This document shows positions 44,691 to 53,909 of a DNA stretch of 64,000 nt, in pieces. Location: positions 62,001 to 126,000 of the forward strand of contig JACWEQ010000002.1 of NCBI GenBank assembly GCA_014653365.1, given 5' to 3'. The stretch comes from Pelagibacterales bacterium SAG-MED49. GTDB taxonomy: Bacteria > Pseudomonadota > Alphaproteobacteria > Pelagibacterales > Pelagibacteraceae. Numbering within the stretch: position 1 is the stretch's first letter; each line of letters starts with the position of its first letter. Under the pieces are notes generated by a model. The model was not told where the DNA came from, did no database searches, and worked only from the letters and a program-made list of their open reading frames with translations. The position numbers and the translations under genes were made by a program.

Positions 44691-45134
44691 ATGAAAAAAA
44701 TAAAATTTCTAATCATAATTTTTAGTATAACTTTTTTTGTGAGTTCTGTTAAAGCTGAGTCTAATTTTTCTTTACAAAATTACTTAGATAAAAATAATAT
44801 TGAAAATGGAGAAACTCAAATTTATTTACTAAACAGATGTAGCGCTGTATATGCTTATGCATCAGGTATTATTTTAAAAACAGATGCTGTAAGCTCTAAG
44901 AATTTTATTGAAATCTCTAATAACCTCTTATTTAAATCTGTTGAGCTTACAATAATTGAAGAAGAAAAAAAATTAGAGGAAGTTCAAAAAAAAGCTGAAG
45001 AGATTAGAAAAGAACTATTCAATAATTACATAGCTGAGGGTAAAAAAAACTGGGAAAAAAATAAATCACATTTTAAAGGCTCATATATTGCAAATGATAT
45101 GACGATCTGCTCTAAACTTACTGAAGAAAAGTAA
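44691..45134 (+). CDS. Secreted protein of unknown function with a charged helical region
   Basis: A 147-residue protein with a signal peptide (KKIKFLIIIFSITFFVSSVKAES, cleavage after VKA). The mature part has a region at about 85-112 rich in Glu and Lys (EEEKKLEEVQKKAEEIRKEL) likely to form a helix or coiled coil. Two cysteines, one in LNRCSAVYAYASG and one in MTICSKL, could pair. I do not recognise a family. It lies 17 bases after dctM and may be its own unit or the end of the TRAP operon. Confidence 0.7.
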   Translation: MKKIKFLIIIFSITFFVSSVKAESNFSLQNYLDKNNIENGETQIYLLNRCSAVYAYASGIILKTDAVSSKNFIEISNNLLFKSVELTIIEEEKKLEEVQKKAEEIRKELFNNYIAEGKKNWEKNKSHFKGSYIANDMTICSKLTEEK

Positions 45135-45191
45135 ATTACTCTAAATATCAGTTGAATAATTTTTAATTATCAATAAAAGATAGGCTCATTC

Positions 45192-46157
45192 ATGAAAAAA
45201 AAAATTTCTTTAATAGGTGCAGGTCAAATAGGTGGCACTCTTGCTCATTTGATTGGTACAAAAGAAATAGTTGATGAAGTAGTTTTATTTGATGTTGCAA
45301 GTGGAATTGCTAAAGGAAAAGCCCTTGATATTGCTCAATCTTCTTCTGTAGATGGCTTTAATGTTAAATTTTCAGGTACTGACGACTATAAAGATATTAA
45401 AGACTCTGATGTAATTATTATTACAGCTGGTGTTCCTAGAAAACCAGGTATGAGTAGAGATGATTTATTAGGGATAAATTTAAAGATCATCAAACAAGTT
45501 GCTGAAGGAATTAAACAAAATGCTCCTAATGCTTTTGTTATATGTATTACTAATCCATTGGATGTAATGGTTATGGCTTTTCAAAAATTTTCAGGTTTAC
45601 CAGCCAACAAAGTTGTTGGAATGGCTGGAATTTTAGACAGTTCAAGATTTAAATTATTTTTATCATTAGAACTAAATGTTCCAGTAAAAGAAATAGATGC
45701 AATGGTTATGGGAGGCCATGGAGATACAATGGTGCCAATGCCAAGATTTACAAAAGTTTCAGGAAAACCATTATTAGATTTAGTTAAAGAAGGAAAAATT
45801 TCACAAGAGAGGTTAGAAGAAATAAATCAAAGAACGAGAGATGGTGGTGCAGAAATAGTAAAATATCTTGAAAAAGGATCAGCATTTTATGCGCCAGCTG
45901 CATCAGGAGTACAAATGGCAGAGGCTTACTTAAATGATGAAAAAAAATTATTACCTTGTGCTATTCAATTAAACGGAGAATACGGTGTAAGCAATGTCTA
46001 TGCAGGTGTTCCTGTAATTATTGGAAAAGATGGAGTGGAAAAAATAGAACAAATTGATTTGGATGATAAAGAGAAGAAAGAATTTATGCATTCTATCGAT
46101 GCAGTCAAAGCACTTTGGGAAGCAGCATCTAAAATTGATCCTGATCTTTCTAAATAA
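45192..46157 (+). CDS. mdh: Malate dehydrogenase
   Basis: NAD-dependent TCA enzyme interconverting malate and oxaloacetate. The 321 residues are of the lactate dehydrogenase-like alphaproteobacterial type: [31 protein letters not shown] (substrate arginines), ITNPLDVMV, and the proton-relay H176 in [10 protein letters not shown]. It begins the TCA block mdh-sucC-sucD-sucA-sucB-lpd, with sucC starting 2 bases later. Confidence 0.96.
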   Translation: MKKKISLIGAGQIGGTLAHLIGTKEIVDEVVLFDVASGIAKGKALDIAQSSSVDGFNVKFSGTDDYKDIKDSDVIIITAGVPRKPGMSRDDLLGINLKIIKQVAEGIKQNAPNAFVICITNPLDVMVMAFQKFSGLPANKVVGMAGILDSSRFKLFLSLELNVPVKEIDAMVMGGHGDTMVPMPRFTKVSGKPLLDLVKEGKISQERLEEINQRTRDGGAEIVKYLEKGSAFYAPAASGVQMAEAYLNDEKKLLPCAIQLNGEYGVSNVYAGVPVIIGKDGVEKIEQIDLDDKEKKEFMHSIDAVKALWEAASKIDPDLSK

Positions 46158-46159
46158 TA

Positions 46160-47320
46160 ATGAACATTCACGAGCATCAAGCTAAACAAATTTTGAAAAA
46201 ATATGGTGCAGTTGTGCCAGAGGGTGTGTTTGCACTTACTGTTGAAGATTTAGTTGAAAAAGCAAAATCATTAAATACAAAAAAATATGTTTTAAAAGCC
46301 CAAATCCATGCTGGTGGAAGAGGTAAAGCAGGAGGTGTAAAAATTTTAGAAACTATTGAAGAATTAAGTGAGGCAGCAAAAGAGTTAATGGGAAAAACTT
46401 TAGTAACTCATCAAACAGGTCCTGAGGGAAGAGAAGTTAAAAGACTATATGTAGAAGAGTCATCAAATATAGACAAAGAGTTTTATTTATCTTGTTTAGT
46501 TGATAGAGGAAGTTCAAAAATAGCCTTTATATCTAGTGATCAAGGTGGAATAGATATTGAGGAAGTAGCAAGTAGTACGCCTGAGAAAATTATAACAACT
46601 AAAGTTGATATCAATAATGAAATTTCAGATAAAGATTGTGAGGAGATAGTTAAGATTTTCAGCTTAAGTGATAGTGCAAAAACACAAGCAATTTCACTAA
46701 TAAAATCAATTTATGAAATGTTTATAAGCACTGATGCAAATATGGTTGAAGTTAATCCATTAATTTTAACTAAAGAAGAAAAGATAATTTGTTTAGATGC
46801 AAAAGTAAATTTTGACTCTAATGCTTTATTTAGGCACCCTGAAATTATTGAGTTAAGAGATTTAAATGAAGAAGATGCAACAGAAATAGAAGCAAGCAAA
46901 CATGATCTAGCTTATATTAAATTAGATGGAAGTATTGGTTGTATGGTTAATGGAGCAGGATTGGCTATGGCAACTATGGATATAATTAAATTATATGGAA
47001 AAGAGCCAGCTAACTTTTTAGATGTTGGTGGTGGAGCTTCAAAAGAAAAAGTTTCTGCTGCTCTAAAGATAATTCTTTCAGATAAGAACGTTAAAGGAAT
47101 TTTGGTCAATATTTTTGGTGGAATAATGAGATGTGATGTTCTTGCTCAAGGAATAGTAGATGCTGCAAAAGAAATTAATATCAGTGTTCCATTAGTTGTT
47201 AGACTTGCAGGAACAAATTTTAAAGAAGGAAAAGAGATATTAGATAATTCAGGACTAAAATTAATATCAGCTGAAAATTTAGATGATGCAGCTAAAAAAA
47301 TTGTTGAGGCAATAAAATAA
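46160..47320 (+). CDS. sucC: Succinyl-CoA synthetase beta subunit
   Basis: ATP-grasp subunit of succinyl-CoA ligase, 386 residues. Motifs: [33 protein letters not shown] (nucleotide loop), [28 protein letters not shown] and the C-terminal [11 protein letters not shown]. It makes ATP or GTP from succinyl-CoA with SucD, encoded next. Spacings of 1-2 bases on both sides indicate one operon. Confidence 0.96.
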   Translation: MNIHEHQAKQILKKYGAVVPEGVFALTVEDLVEKAKSLNTKKYVLKAQIHAGGRGKAGGVKILETIEELSEAAKELMGKTLVTHQTGPEGREVKRLYVEESSNIDKEFYLSCLVDRGSSKIAFISSDQGGIDIEEVASSTPEKIITTKVDINNEISDKDCEEIVKIFSLSDSAKTQAISLIKSIYEMFISTDANMVEVNPLILTKEEKIICLDAKVNFDSNALFRHPEIIELRDLNEEDATEIEASKHDLAYIKLDGSIGCMVNGAGLAMATMDIIKLYGKEPANFLDVGGGASKEKVSAALKIILSDKNVKGILVNIFGGIMRCDVLAQGIVDAAKEINISVPLVVRLAGTNFKEGKEILDNSGLKLISAENLDDAAKKIVEAIK

Positions 47321-47321
47321 A

Positions 47322-48197
47322 ATGTCTGTACTAGTAAATAAAAATACAAAAGTGATTTGCCAAGGTTTTACAGGTGCACATGGAACTTTTCACTCTGAAC
47401 AAGCAATAAAATATGGTACCAACTTAGTTGGTGGTGTGACACCAAAAAAAGGTGGTCAAAAATATTTAGATAGACCTGTTTATAATAGTGTACTTGAAGC
47501 TAAAAATGAAGTTGGTGCAGATGCAACAATGATTTATGTGCCAGCAAAATTTGCAGCTGCAGCTATTATAGAAGCAATTGATGCACATGTTGAATTAATA
47601 GTATGCATCACTGAAGGCATCCCAGTTCAAGACATGCTTAAAGTAAGACAAAAATTAAATGGATCAAAAAGTAGATTAATAGGACCAAATTGCCCTGGAA
47701 TAATTACACCAGATGAATGTAAAATTGGAATTATGCCAGGAAATATTCATAAAAGAGGATCAGTTGGAATTGTATCAAGATCTGGAACACTTACTTACGA
47801 GGCGGTCGCTCAAACAACTGAGAATGGTTTAGGCCAATCAACTTGTATTGGTATTGGAGGTGATCCAATTAATGGAACAAACTTTATTGATTGTTTAGAT
47901 TTATTTTTAAATGACGAAGAGACAGAATCTATTTTAATGATAGGAGAAATTGGGGGCACAGCAGAAGAAGAAGCTTCAGAATTTGTTAAAAACCATAAAA
48001 TTAAAAAACCTATTGTCGGATTTATTGCTGGAATTACAGCTCCCCCTGGAAGAAGAATGGGTCATGCAGGAGCAATTATTTCAGGAGGTAAAGGTGGTGC
48101 AGAGGATAAAATTAAGAAAATGGAAGAATCTGGTATTACAGTCGCAAAATCGCCTTCAATAATTGGAAAAACTTTATTTAATAAATTGTCAAATTGA
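47322..48197 (+). CDS. sucD: Succinyl-CoA synthetase alpha subunit
   Basis: CoA-binding subunit that carries the phosphohistidine intermediate. The 291 residues contain [50 protein letters not shown] and [12 protein letters not shown] with the phospho-acceptor H248. It follows sucC by 1 base and precedes sucA by 34 bases. Confidence 0.96.
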   Translation: MSVLVNKNTKVICQGFTGAHGTFHSEQAIKYGTNLVGGVTPKKGGQKYLDRPVYNSVLEAKNEVGADATMIYVPAKFAAAAIIEAIDAHVELIVCITEGIPVQDMLKVRQKLNGSKSRLIGPNCPGIITPDECKIGIMPGNIHKRGSVGIVSRSGTLTYEAVAQTTENGLGQSTCIGIGGDPINGTNFIDCLDLFLNDEETESILMIGEIGGTAEEEASEFVKNHKIKKPIVGFIAGITAPPGRRMGHAGAIISGGKGGAEDKIKKMEESGITVAKSPSIIGKTLFNKLSN

Positions 48198-48231
48198 AAA
48201 ATAATATTAGAGGATTATATTAAATAAATAG

Positions 48232-51141
48232 ATGTCATCATCAAAAAATCTTGAATACGAAAAAACTTCATTTTTGAACAAATCTAATAGTGCATTTATT
48301 GAGCAAATGTATCTTAAGTTTATTAATAAGGATGTAGATTTACCAGATAGCTGGAAAGATTATTTTGAGGGAATTGGAGATGAATTAAATACTATTGCAA
48401 ATGAAATTAATGGACCTTCATGGGGACCCAAAAAAAATAAAGTAAATATAGATGAGCTTCAAAAAAAAATTGATCAAGAAGATGTAGATTCTATTAGTAA
48501 TAATTTAAGCATCAAAACAATTCATGTAAATTCATCTAGATCAAATGAAGACTCAATAAAAGCTGTCTCGATGATTAGATCTTACAGACAAAGAGGACAT
48601 CTTATTGCTAAACTTGATCCATTAGAATTAATTAAATCAGACTATTTAGACGAACTTCATCCTGAGTCTTTTGGATTTAAAAAACAAGACTATGACAAAA
48701 ATATCTATTTAGGTGGAGTTATAAATAGAGAAAATTCAAATATTAGAGAAATATTAGGATTTTTAAAAAAAACTTATTGTGGACCAGTTGGATATGAATA
48801 CATGCATATTTCAAACCCAACAGAAAGAAAATGGTTTAGAGATAGAATAGAAAAATCAAAAGATAATATGAATTTTACCAAAAATGGTAAGGAAGCAATT
48901 TTAAATAAATTAATTCAAGCAGAGGGTTTTGAAAAGTTTCTTCACACAAAATATGTTGGAACTAAAAGATTTGGATTAGATGGAGGTGAAAGCTTAATAC
49001 CTGCGCTAGAACAAATAATTAAGATTAGTGGTCAAGCTCAAGTTAAAGAAGTTAAGATTGGTATGTCTCATAGAGGAAGGTTAAATGTTTTAGCTAATGT
49101 TTTACAAAAGTCTTACAAAAGAATATTTAATGAATTTGCTGGAGAATTTGGAACTTCATCTGACGAAGGTGCGGGAGATGTTAAATATCATTTAGGAGCC
49201 TCTTCTAATAGAGAATTTGATGGAAATTCAGTACATGTCAGTTTGACAGATAACCCTTCTCATTTAGAAGCAGTTAATCCAGTTGTTCTTGGTCAAACTA
49301 GGGCAAAACAATTTTTTCATAAAGATAAAGAAAGAAATAAAGTGATACCAATTTTGATTCATGGTGATGCTGCATTTGCAGGTCAAGGTGTAGTTGCTGA
49401 GTGTTTTGCAATGTCTGGATTACCAGGTCATAATACTGGAGGCACAATCCACATAATAGTTAACAACCAGATAGGATTTACTACCAGCCCAAGATTTGCT
49501 AGATCCTCTCCCTATCCTTCTGATGTTGCAAAAATGGTTGATGCTCCAATTATTCACGCAAATGGAGATGATCCAGAAGCAGTTGTTTATGCGGCTAGAA
49601 TAGCAACCGAATTTAGGTTGAAGTTTAATAGAGATGTGGTCGTGGATTTAATTTGCTATAGACGGTTTGGTCATAATGAAGGAGATGAGCCATCATTTAC
49701 TCAACCTTTGATGTATGAAAAGATTAGATCACATCCTTCAACTATAAAAGTTTATGGAAAGAAACTTGTAGATGAAAATATTATTTCTAATGAAAGTTTA
49801 GATAGTTTGATTAAGATATTTAAAAATTTACTTGATGAACAATTCAAAAGTGCAAAAGATTATAAACCTAAAATTGCATGGTTTGAAGGCACATGGTCTG
49901 CATATAAACCTGAAAAAGGAAAAGATAAAAGAGGAGTAACTGGAGCAGATACCAATAAACTTTTAAAAATTTCTGAAAAAATAAATTCTTTATCTGATGA
50001 ATTAAACTTACATAAAACAATAGTTAAAATATTAAATAACAGGAAAGAGGCTGTTAAAAATGGAAAAAATATAGATTGGTCGACAGCAGAATCGTTAGCA
50101 TTTGGTTCTTTATTGGAAGAAGGTTATCCAGTAAGGTTAGTTGGACAGGACTCTGGAAGAGGAACATTTAGTCAAAGACACTCTGTATTAAGAAATCAAA
50201 AAGATAATAGTCGATATGTTCCATTAAATAATATTTCAAGTAACCAAAAACAATTTGAGGTGGTTGATAGTTTCTTATCTGAGCTTGCTGTTTTAGGATT
50301 TGAGTATGGTTATAGTTTAGTTGAACCTAACACGCTTACACTTTGGGAGGCGCAGTTTGGTGATTTTGCAAACGGCGCACAAGTTGTCATTGATCAATTT
50401 ATTGCATCAGGAGAAAGAAAATGGAGAAGGGCCTCTGGATTAGTAATGTTATTACCCCATGGCTATGAAGGTCAAGGACCAGAACATTCATCAGCTAGAT
50501 TAGAAAGATTTTTGCAAATGTGTTCAAACGATAACATGCAAGTAATGAATTGCACAACACCTGCAAACTATTTTCATGCTCTTAGAAGACAAATGCTTAG
50601 GGATTTTAGGAAGCCACTAATTATGATGACACCAAAATCTTTGTTAAGAAACAAGTATTGTGTTTCTAATATAGAGGACTTTAATAAAAAGAATTCGTTT
50701 CATAGAATTTTATGGGATCATGCTATAGATCCAAAATCAAAAGGTTTTATTGAGTTAAAAGAGAGCTCTAATATTAAAAAAGTTATATTATGCTCTGGTA
50801 AAGTTTATTTTGATTTATTGGAGGCTAGAGAAAAATTAAAAAAAGATGATGTAATATTATTTAGAATAGAACAGCTTTATCCTTTTCCAGTAAAAACTCT
50901 TGTTAAAGAGCTTAAACCATATGCAAAAAATTCTAAATTTTTTTGGTGTCAGGAAGAACCAAAAAATATGGGTGCATGGTTTTCTGTAAGAGATTATATC
51001 CAATGGACATTGGATACTATTAAGGCTAATAATAAAGAAATTTCTTATATAGGAAGAAGCCCAGATGCATCTCCTGCTACTGGATATGCAAAAAGGCATA
51101 TTTCTCAACAACAAGAAATAATTAATAAGGTATTTGAATAA
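48232..51141 (+). CDS. sucA: 2-oxoglutarate dehydrogenase E1 component
   Basis: Thiamine diphosphate-dependent E1 of the 2-oxoglutarate dehydrogenase complex. The 969 residues show the E1-typical N-terminus (FLNKSNSAFIEQMYLKF), KRFGLDGGESLIPALEQII, GMSHRGRLNVLANV, NDPEAV-type GDDPEAVVYAAR and YRRFGHNEGDEPSFTQP, plus C-terminal LLPHGYEGQGPEHSSARLERFLQ. Length is normal. Its E2 partner sucB follows after 6 bases. Confidence 0.96.
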   Translation: MSSSKNLEYEKTSFLNKSNSAFIEQMYLKFINKDVDLPDSWKDYFEGIGDELNTIANEINGPSWGPKKNKVNIDELQKKIDQEDVDSISNNLSIKTIHVNSSRSNEDSIKAVSMIRSYRQRGHLIAKLDPLELIKSDYLDELHPESFGFKKQDYDKNIYLGGVINRENSNIREILGFLKKTYCGPVGYEYMHISNPTERKWFRDRIEKSKDNMNFTKNGKEAILNKLIQAEGFEKFLHTKYVGTKRFGLDGGESLIPALEQIIKISGQAQVKEVKIGMSHRGRLNVLANVLQKSYKRIFNEFAGEFGTSSDEGAGDVKYHLGASSNREFDGNSVHVSLTDNPSHLEAVNPVVLGQTRAKQFFHKDKERNKVIPILIHGDAAFAGQGVVAECFAMSGLPGHNTGGTIHIIVNNQIGFTTSPRFARSSPYPSDVAKMVDAPIIHANGDDPEAVVYAARIATEFRLKFNRDVVVDLICYRRFGHNEGDEPSFTQPLMYEKIRSHPSTIKVYGKKLVDENIISNESLDSLIKIFKNLLDEQFKSAKDYKPKIAWFEGTWSAYKPEKGKDKRGVTGADTNKLLKISEKINSLSDELNLHKTIVKILNNRKEAVKNGKNIDWSTAESLAFGSLLEEGYPVRLVGQDSGRGTFSQRHSVLRNQKDNSRYVPLNNISSNQKQFEVVDSFLSELAVLGFEYGYSLVEPNTLTLWEAQFGDFANGAQVVIDQFIASGERKWRRASGLVMLLPHGYEGQGPEHSSARLERFLQMCSNDNMQVMNCTTPANYFHALRRQMLRDFRKPLIMMTPKSLLRNKYCVSNIEDFNKKNSFHRILWDHAIDPKSKGFIELKESSNIKKVILCSGKVYFDLLEAREKLKKDDVILFRIEQLYPFPVKTLVKELKPYAKNSKFFWCQEEPKNMGAWFSVRDYIQWTLDTIKANNKEISYIGRSPDASPATGYAKRHISQQQEIINKVFE

Positions 51142-51147
51142 TTTGAA

Positions 51148-52486
51148 ATGAGTGAAAAAATTTTAGTCCCAGTTCTTGGAGAAAGTATTGCTGAAGCAAC
51201 AGTTGCAAAATGGTTAAAAAATACTGGTGATACAGTTGAAGCAGATGAGCCAATTGTAGAGCTTGAAACAGATAAAGTTAATCTAGAAGTGCCATCTCCA
51301 GTAAAAGGTGTTCTAACAGAAATTAATTCAAAAGATGGCTCTACAGTGGAAGTAGGGGCTCTCTTAGGTTTAGTTTCAGAAAATGGAGCTGCAACATCTT
51401 CTGTAAAAGAAAAAGAAGAAGAGATAAAAAAAATAGAAACTACTTCTGAAGAAAGTAACGTAATTAAATTAGATGCATCAAAAAAAGAACCAAAAATTTT
51501 TGAGGAAAAAAATGAAGTTAAAAAAGAAACATTGGAAGAAAAACCATTAATTTTAACAGATGAAGTTGTAGAAAAAAAAATATCAAATGAAAAATTAGAA
51601 AATACAACCCCCAAACCTAATTTAGAAAATCAAATACTCTCACCAGCTGTAAGGAAAATAGTAGCTGAGAAAAAAATAGATATTAATTCTGTAAAAGGAT
51701 CTGGAAAAGACGGAAGAGTTTTAAAAGGGGATCTTATTAGTTTGATGGGGGTTAACCCGCAGCCATCGGATAGAAAAGTCCAATATGGTCAAGAGGAAAG
51801 AATCAAAATGACCAGACTAAGACAGACTATTGCTAAAAGATTAAAACAGGCACAAGAAAATGCAGCGCTATTAACTACTTTTAATGAAGTTGATATGTCA
51901 AGTATCATGAAAATGAGGAAAGAGAATCAACAGGATTTTCAAAGTCGATATGGAATAAAATTAGGCTTCATGTCCTTTTTTTGTAAAAGCATGTGTGGTT
52001 GCATTAAAAAATTTCCCTACAGTAAATGCTGAAATAGATGGAGATGAAATAGTTTATAAAAATTATTATAATTTAAGTTTTGCAGTGGGAACAGAAAAAG
52101 GTTTAGTGGTACCTGTATTAAGAAATGCTGATGAATTATCGTTTGCTGATATAGAAAAAAATATTAAAAATATTTCAGAAAAAGCAAGAGATGGCAAATT
52201 AACAATCGAAGATCTTCAAGGAGGAACGTTTACTATTAGTAATGGTGGAGTTTATGGATCGATGTTATCAACTCCAATATTAAATCTTCCTCAATCAGGA
52301 GTTCTTGGAATGCACAATATTGTTGAAAGACCTGTAGTTGTTGATGGTGAAATTAAAATTAGACCAATAATGTATTTAGCATTGTCATATGACCATAGAA
52401 TAATTGATGGCAAAGAGTCTGTTTCGTTTTTAAAAATGGTTAAAGAAAACTTAGAGGACCCTAGAAGGTTGTTTTTGGATATTTAA
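51148..52486 (+). CDS. sucB: 2-oxoglutarate dehydrogenase E2 (dihydrolipoamide succinyltransferase), frameshifted as given
   Basis: E2 core enzyme of 2-oxoglutarate dehydrogenase. The first frame (51148-52032) encodes the lipoyl domain (lipoyl-lysine in [11 protein letters not shown]), a charged linker, the E1/E3-binding domain ([14 protein letters not shown]...[13 protein letters not shown]) and the start of the catalytic domain. The second frame continues it ([20 protein letters not shown]) to the catalytic motif [14 protein letters not shown]. The switch is at a run of seven T (51976-51982); removing one T joins GFMSFF to VKACVVAL and gives a normal protein of about 445 residues. A base-call error is likeliest because the gene is central; true mutation or slippage remains possible. 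Confidence 0.9.
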
Positions 52487-53887
52487 ATGTCAGAAAAATT
52501 TCAAGCTGTTGTAATTGGTGGTGGTCCAGGTGGTTATGTTTGTGCAATCAGACTTGCTCAGCTTGGATTAAAAACAGCTTGCATTGAATCTAGAGGTTCT
52601 CTTGGAGGAACATGTTTAAATGTTGGATGTATACCCTCAAAAAGCTTATTAAATTTATCTGAAGAATTTCATAAAGTTCAAAACTTATCCAGTAAAGGAA
52701 TTGAAGTCGGTGAAGTTAAGCTAAATCTTGAAAAAATGATGAAAAGTAAGGATAAAGCAGTGACTATACTTACTAAAGGTGTCGAGTTTTTACTAAAAAA
52801 AAATAAAGTAACTTATTATAAAGGAATCGGAAGCTTCAAGTCTCAAAATGAAATTATAATTAAAGATGATCAAAATAAAGAGACTATTATTGAAGCTGAA
52901 AAAATTGTGATAGCAACAGGTTCTGTGCCAGTATCTTTGCCTGGAATAGAAATTGATGAGAAAGTCATTGTATCTTCAACAGGTGCATTAAAATTAGATA
53001 AAGTTCCAAAAAAAATGGTTGTAGTAGGGGGTGGTTATATTGGATTGGAGATGGGATCAGTATGGTCAAGATTGGGAGCTGAAGTTCAAGTAGTAGAATT
53101 TTTAGATCATATTACTCCTGGCATGGATAAAGAAATTTCATCAGAATTTATGAAGATTTTAAAAAAACAAGGCATCAAATTTAATATGCAAAATAAAGTT
53201 GAAGCTATTCAAAATAATAAATCAGGGGCAGTTGTTTCAACAGTTGATAAAGATGGAAATAAAAATAACTTTGATTGTGATGTCGTTCTTATTTCAGTTG
53301 GTCGAAAAGCAAATACAAATGGTTTAAACTTAGAAACTGTTGGGGTTGAATTAGACGAAAGAAAAAGAGTTAAAACAAACAATTTATTTAAAACTAATAT
53401 AGATAACATTTATGCAATAGGTGATGTTATAAGTGGACCTATGCTTGCCCACAAAGCAGAGGATGAAGGAATTGCAGTTGCGGAAAATATTGTAGGTCAA
53501 TCAGGTCACGTAAATTATGATACAATTCCTGGAGTTGTGTATACAGCACCTGAAGTTGCATCAATTGGCAAGACTGAAGAACAATTAAAAGAATCAAATA
53601 CAAAATATAAAATTGGTAAGTTTTCATTCATGGCAAACTCTAGAGCAAAAGCAATAGATGATGCAGAAGGGTTTGTTAAAATTTTAGCAGACGACACTAC
53701 AGATAAAGTTTTGGGTGCGCATATTATTGGACCTCATGCAGGAGAGCTAATTGCAGAAATTGGCGTTGCAATGGAATTTGGTGCTAGTTCTGAAGATATT
53801 GCAAGAACTTGTCATGCCCACCCAACTTTTTCAGAAGCTGTTAAAGAAGCAGCATTATCAGTAGATAAAAGAGCAATACACTCTTAG
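52487..53887 (+). CDS. lpd: Dihydrolipoyl dehydrogenase (E3)
   Basis: Flavoprotein that reoxidises the lipoyl groups of 2-oxoacid dehydrogenases. The 466 residues have FAD motif VVIGGGPGGYVCAIRLAQ, the redox disulfide GGTCLNVGCIPSKSLL (C43, C48), the NAD motif VVVGGGYIGLEMGSVW, YAIGDVISGPMLAHKAEDEG and the C-terminal catalytic CHAHPTFSEAVKEA. It starts directly after the sucB stop, forming the 3' end of the TCA operon. Confidence 0.96.
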   Translation: MSEKFQAVVIGGGPGGYVCAIRLAQLGLKTACIESRGSLGGTCLNVGCIPSKSLLNLSEEFHKVQNLSSKGIEVGEVKLNLEKMMKSKDKAVTILTKGVEFLLKKNKVTYYKGIGSFKSQNEIIIKDDQNKETIIEAEKIVIATGSVPVSLPGIEIDEKVIVSSTGALKLDKVPKKMVVVGGGYIGLEMGSVWSRLGAEVQVVEFLDHITPGMDKEISSEFMKILKKQGIKFNMQNKVEAIQNNKSGAVVSTVDKDGNKNNFDCDVVLISVGRKANTNGLNLETVGVELDERKRVKTNNLFKTNIDNIYAIGDVISGPMLAHKAEDEGIAVAENIVGQSGHVNYDTIPGVVYTAPEVASIGKTEEQLKESNTKYKIGKFSFMANSRAKAIDDAEGFVKILADDTTDKVLGAHIIGPHAGELIAEIGVAMEFGASSEDIARTCHAHPTFSEAVKEAALSVDKRAIHS

Positions 53888-53909
53888 TAAATTTTCATAT
53901 TATTGAGAT

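Noticed and set aside
51995..52486. A separate short acyltransferase gene
   Set aside because: It begins in mid-domain and continues the sucB catalytic domain exactly once one T is removed from the run at 51976-51982; it is the 3' part of sucB.
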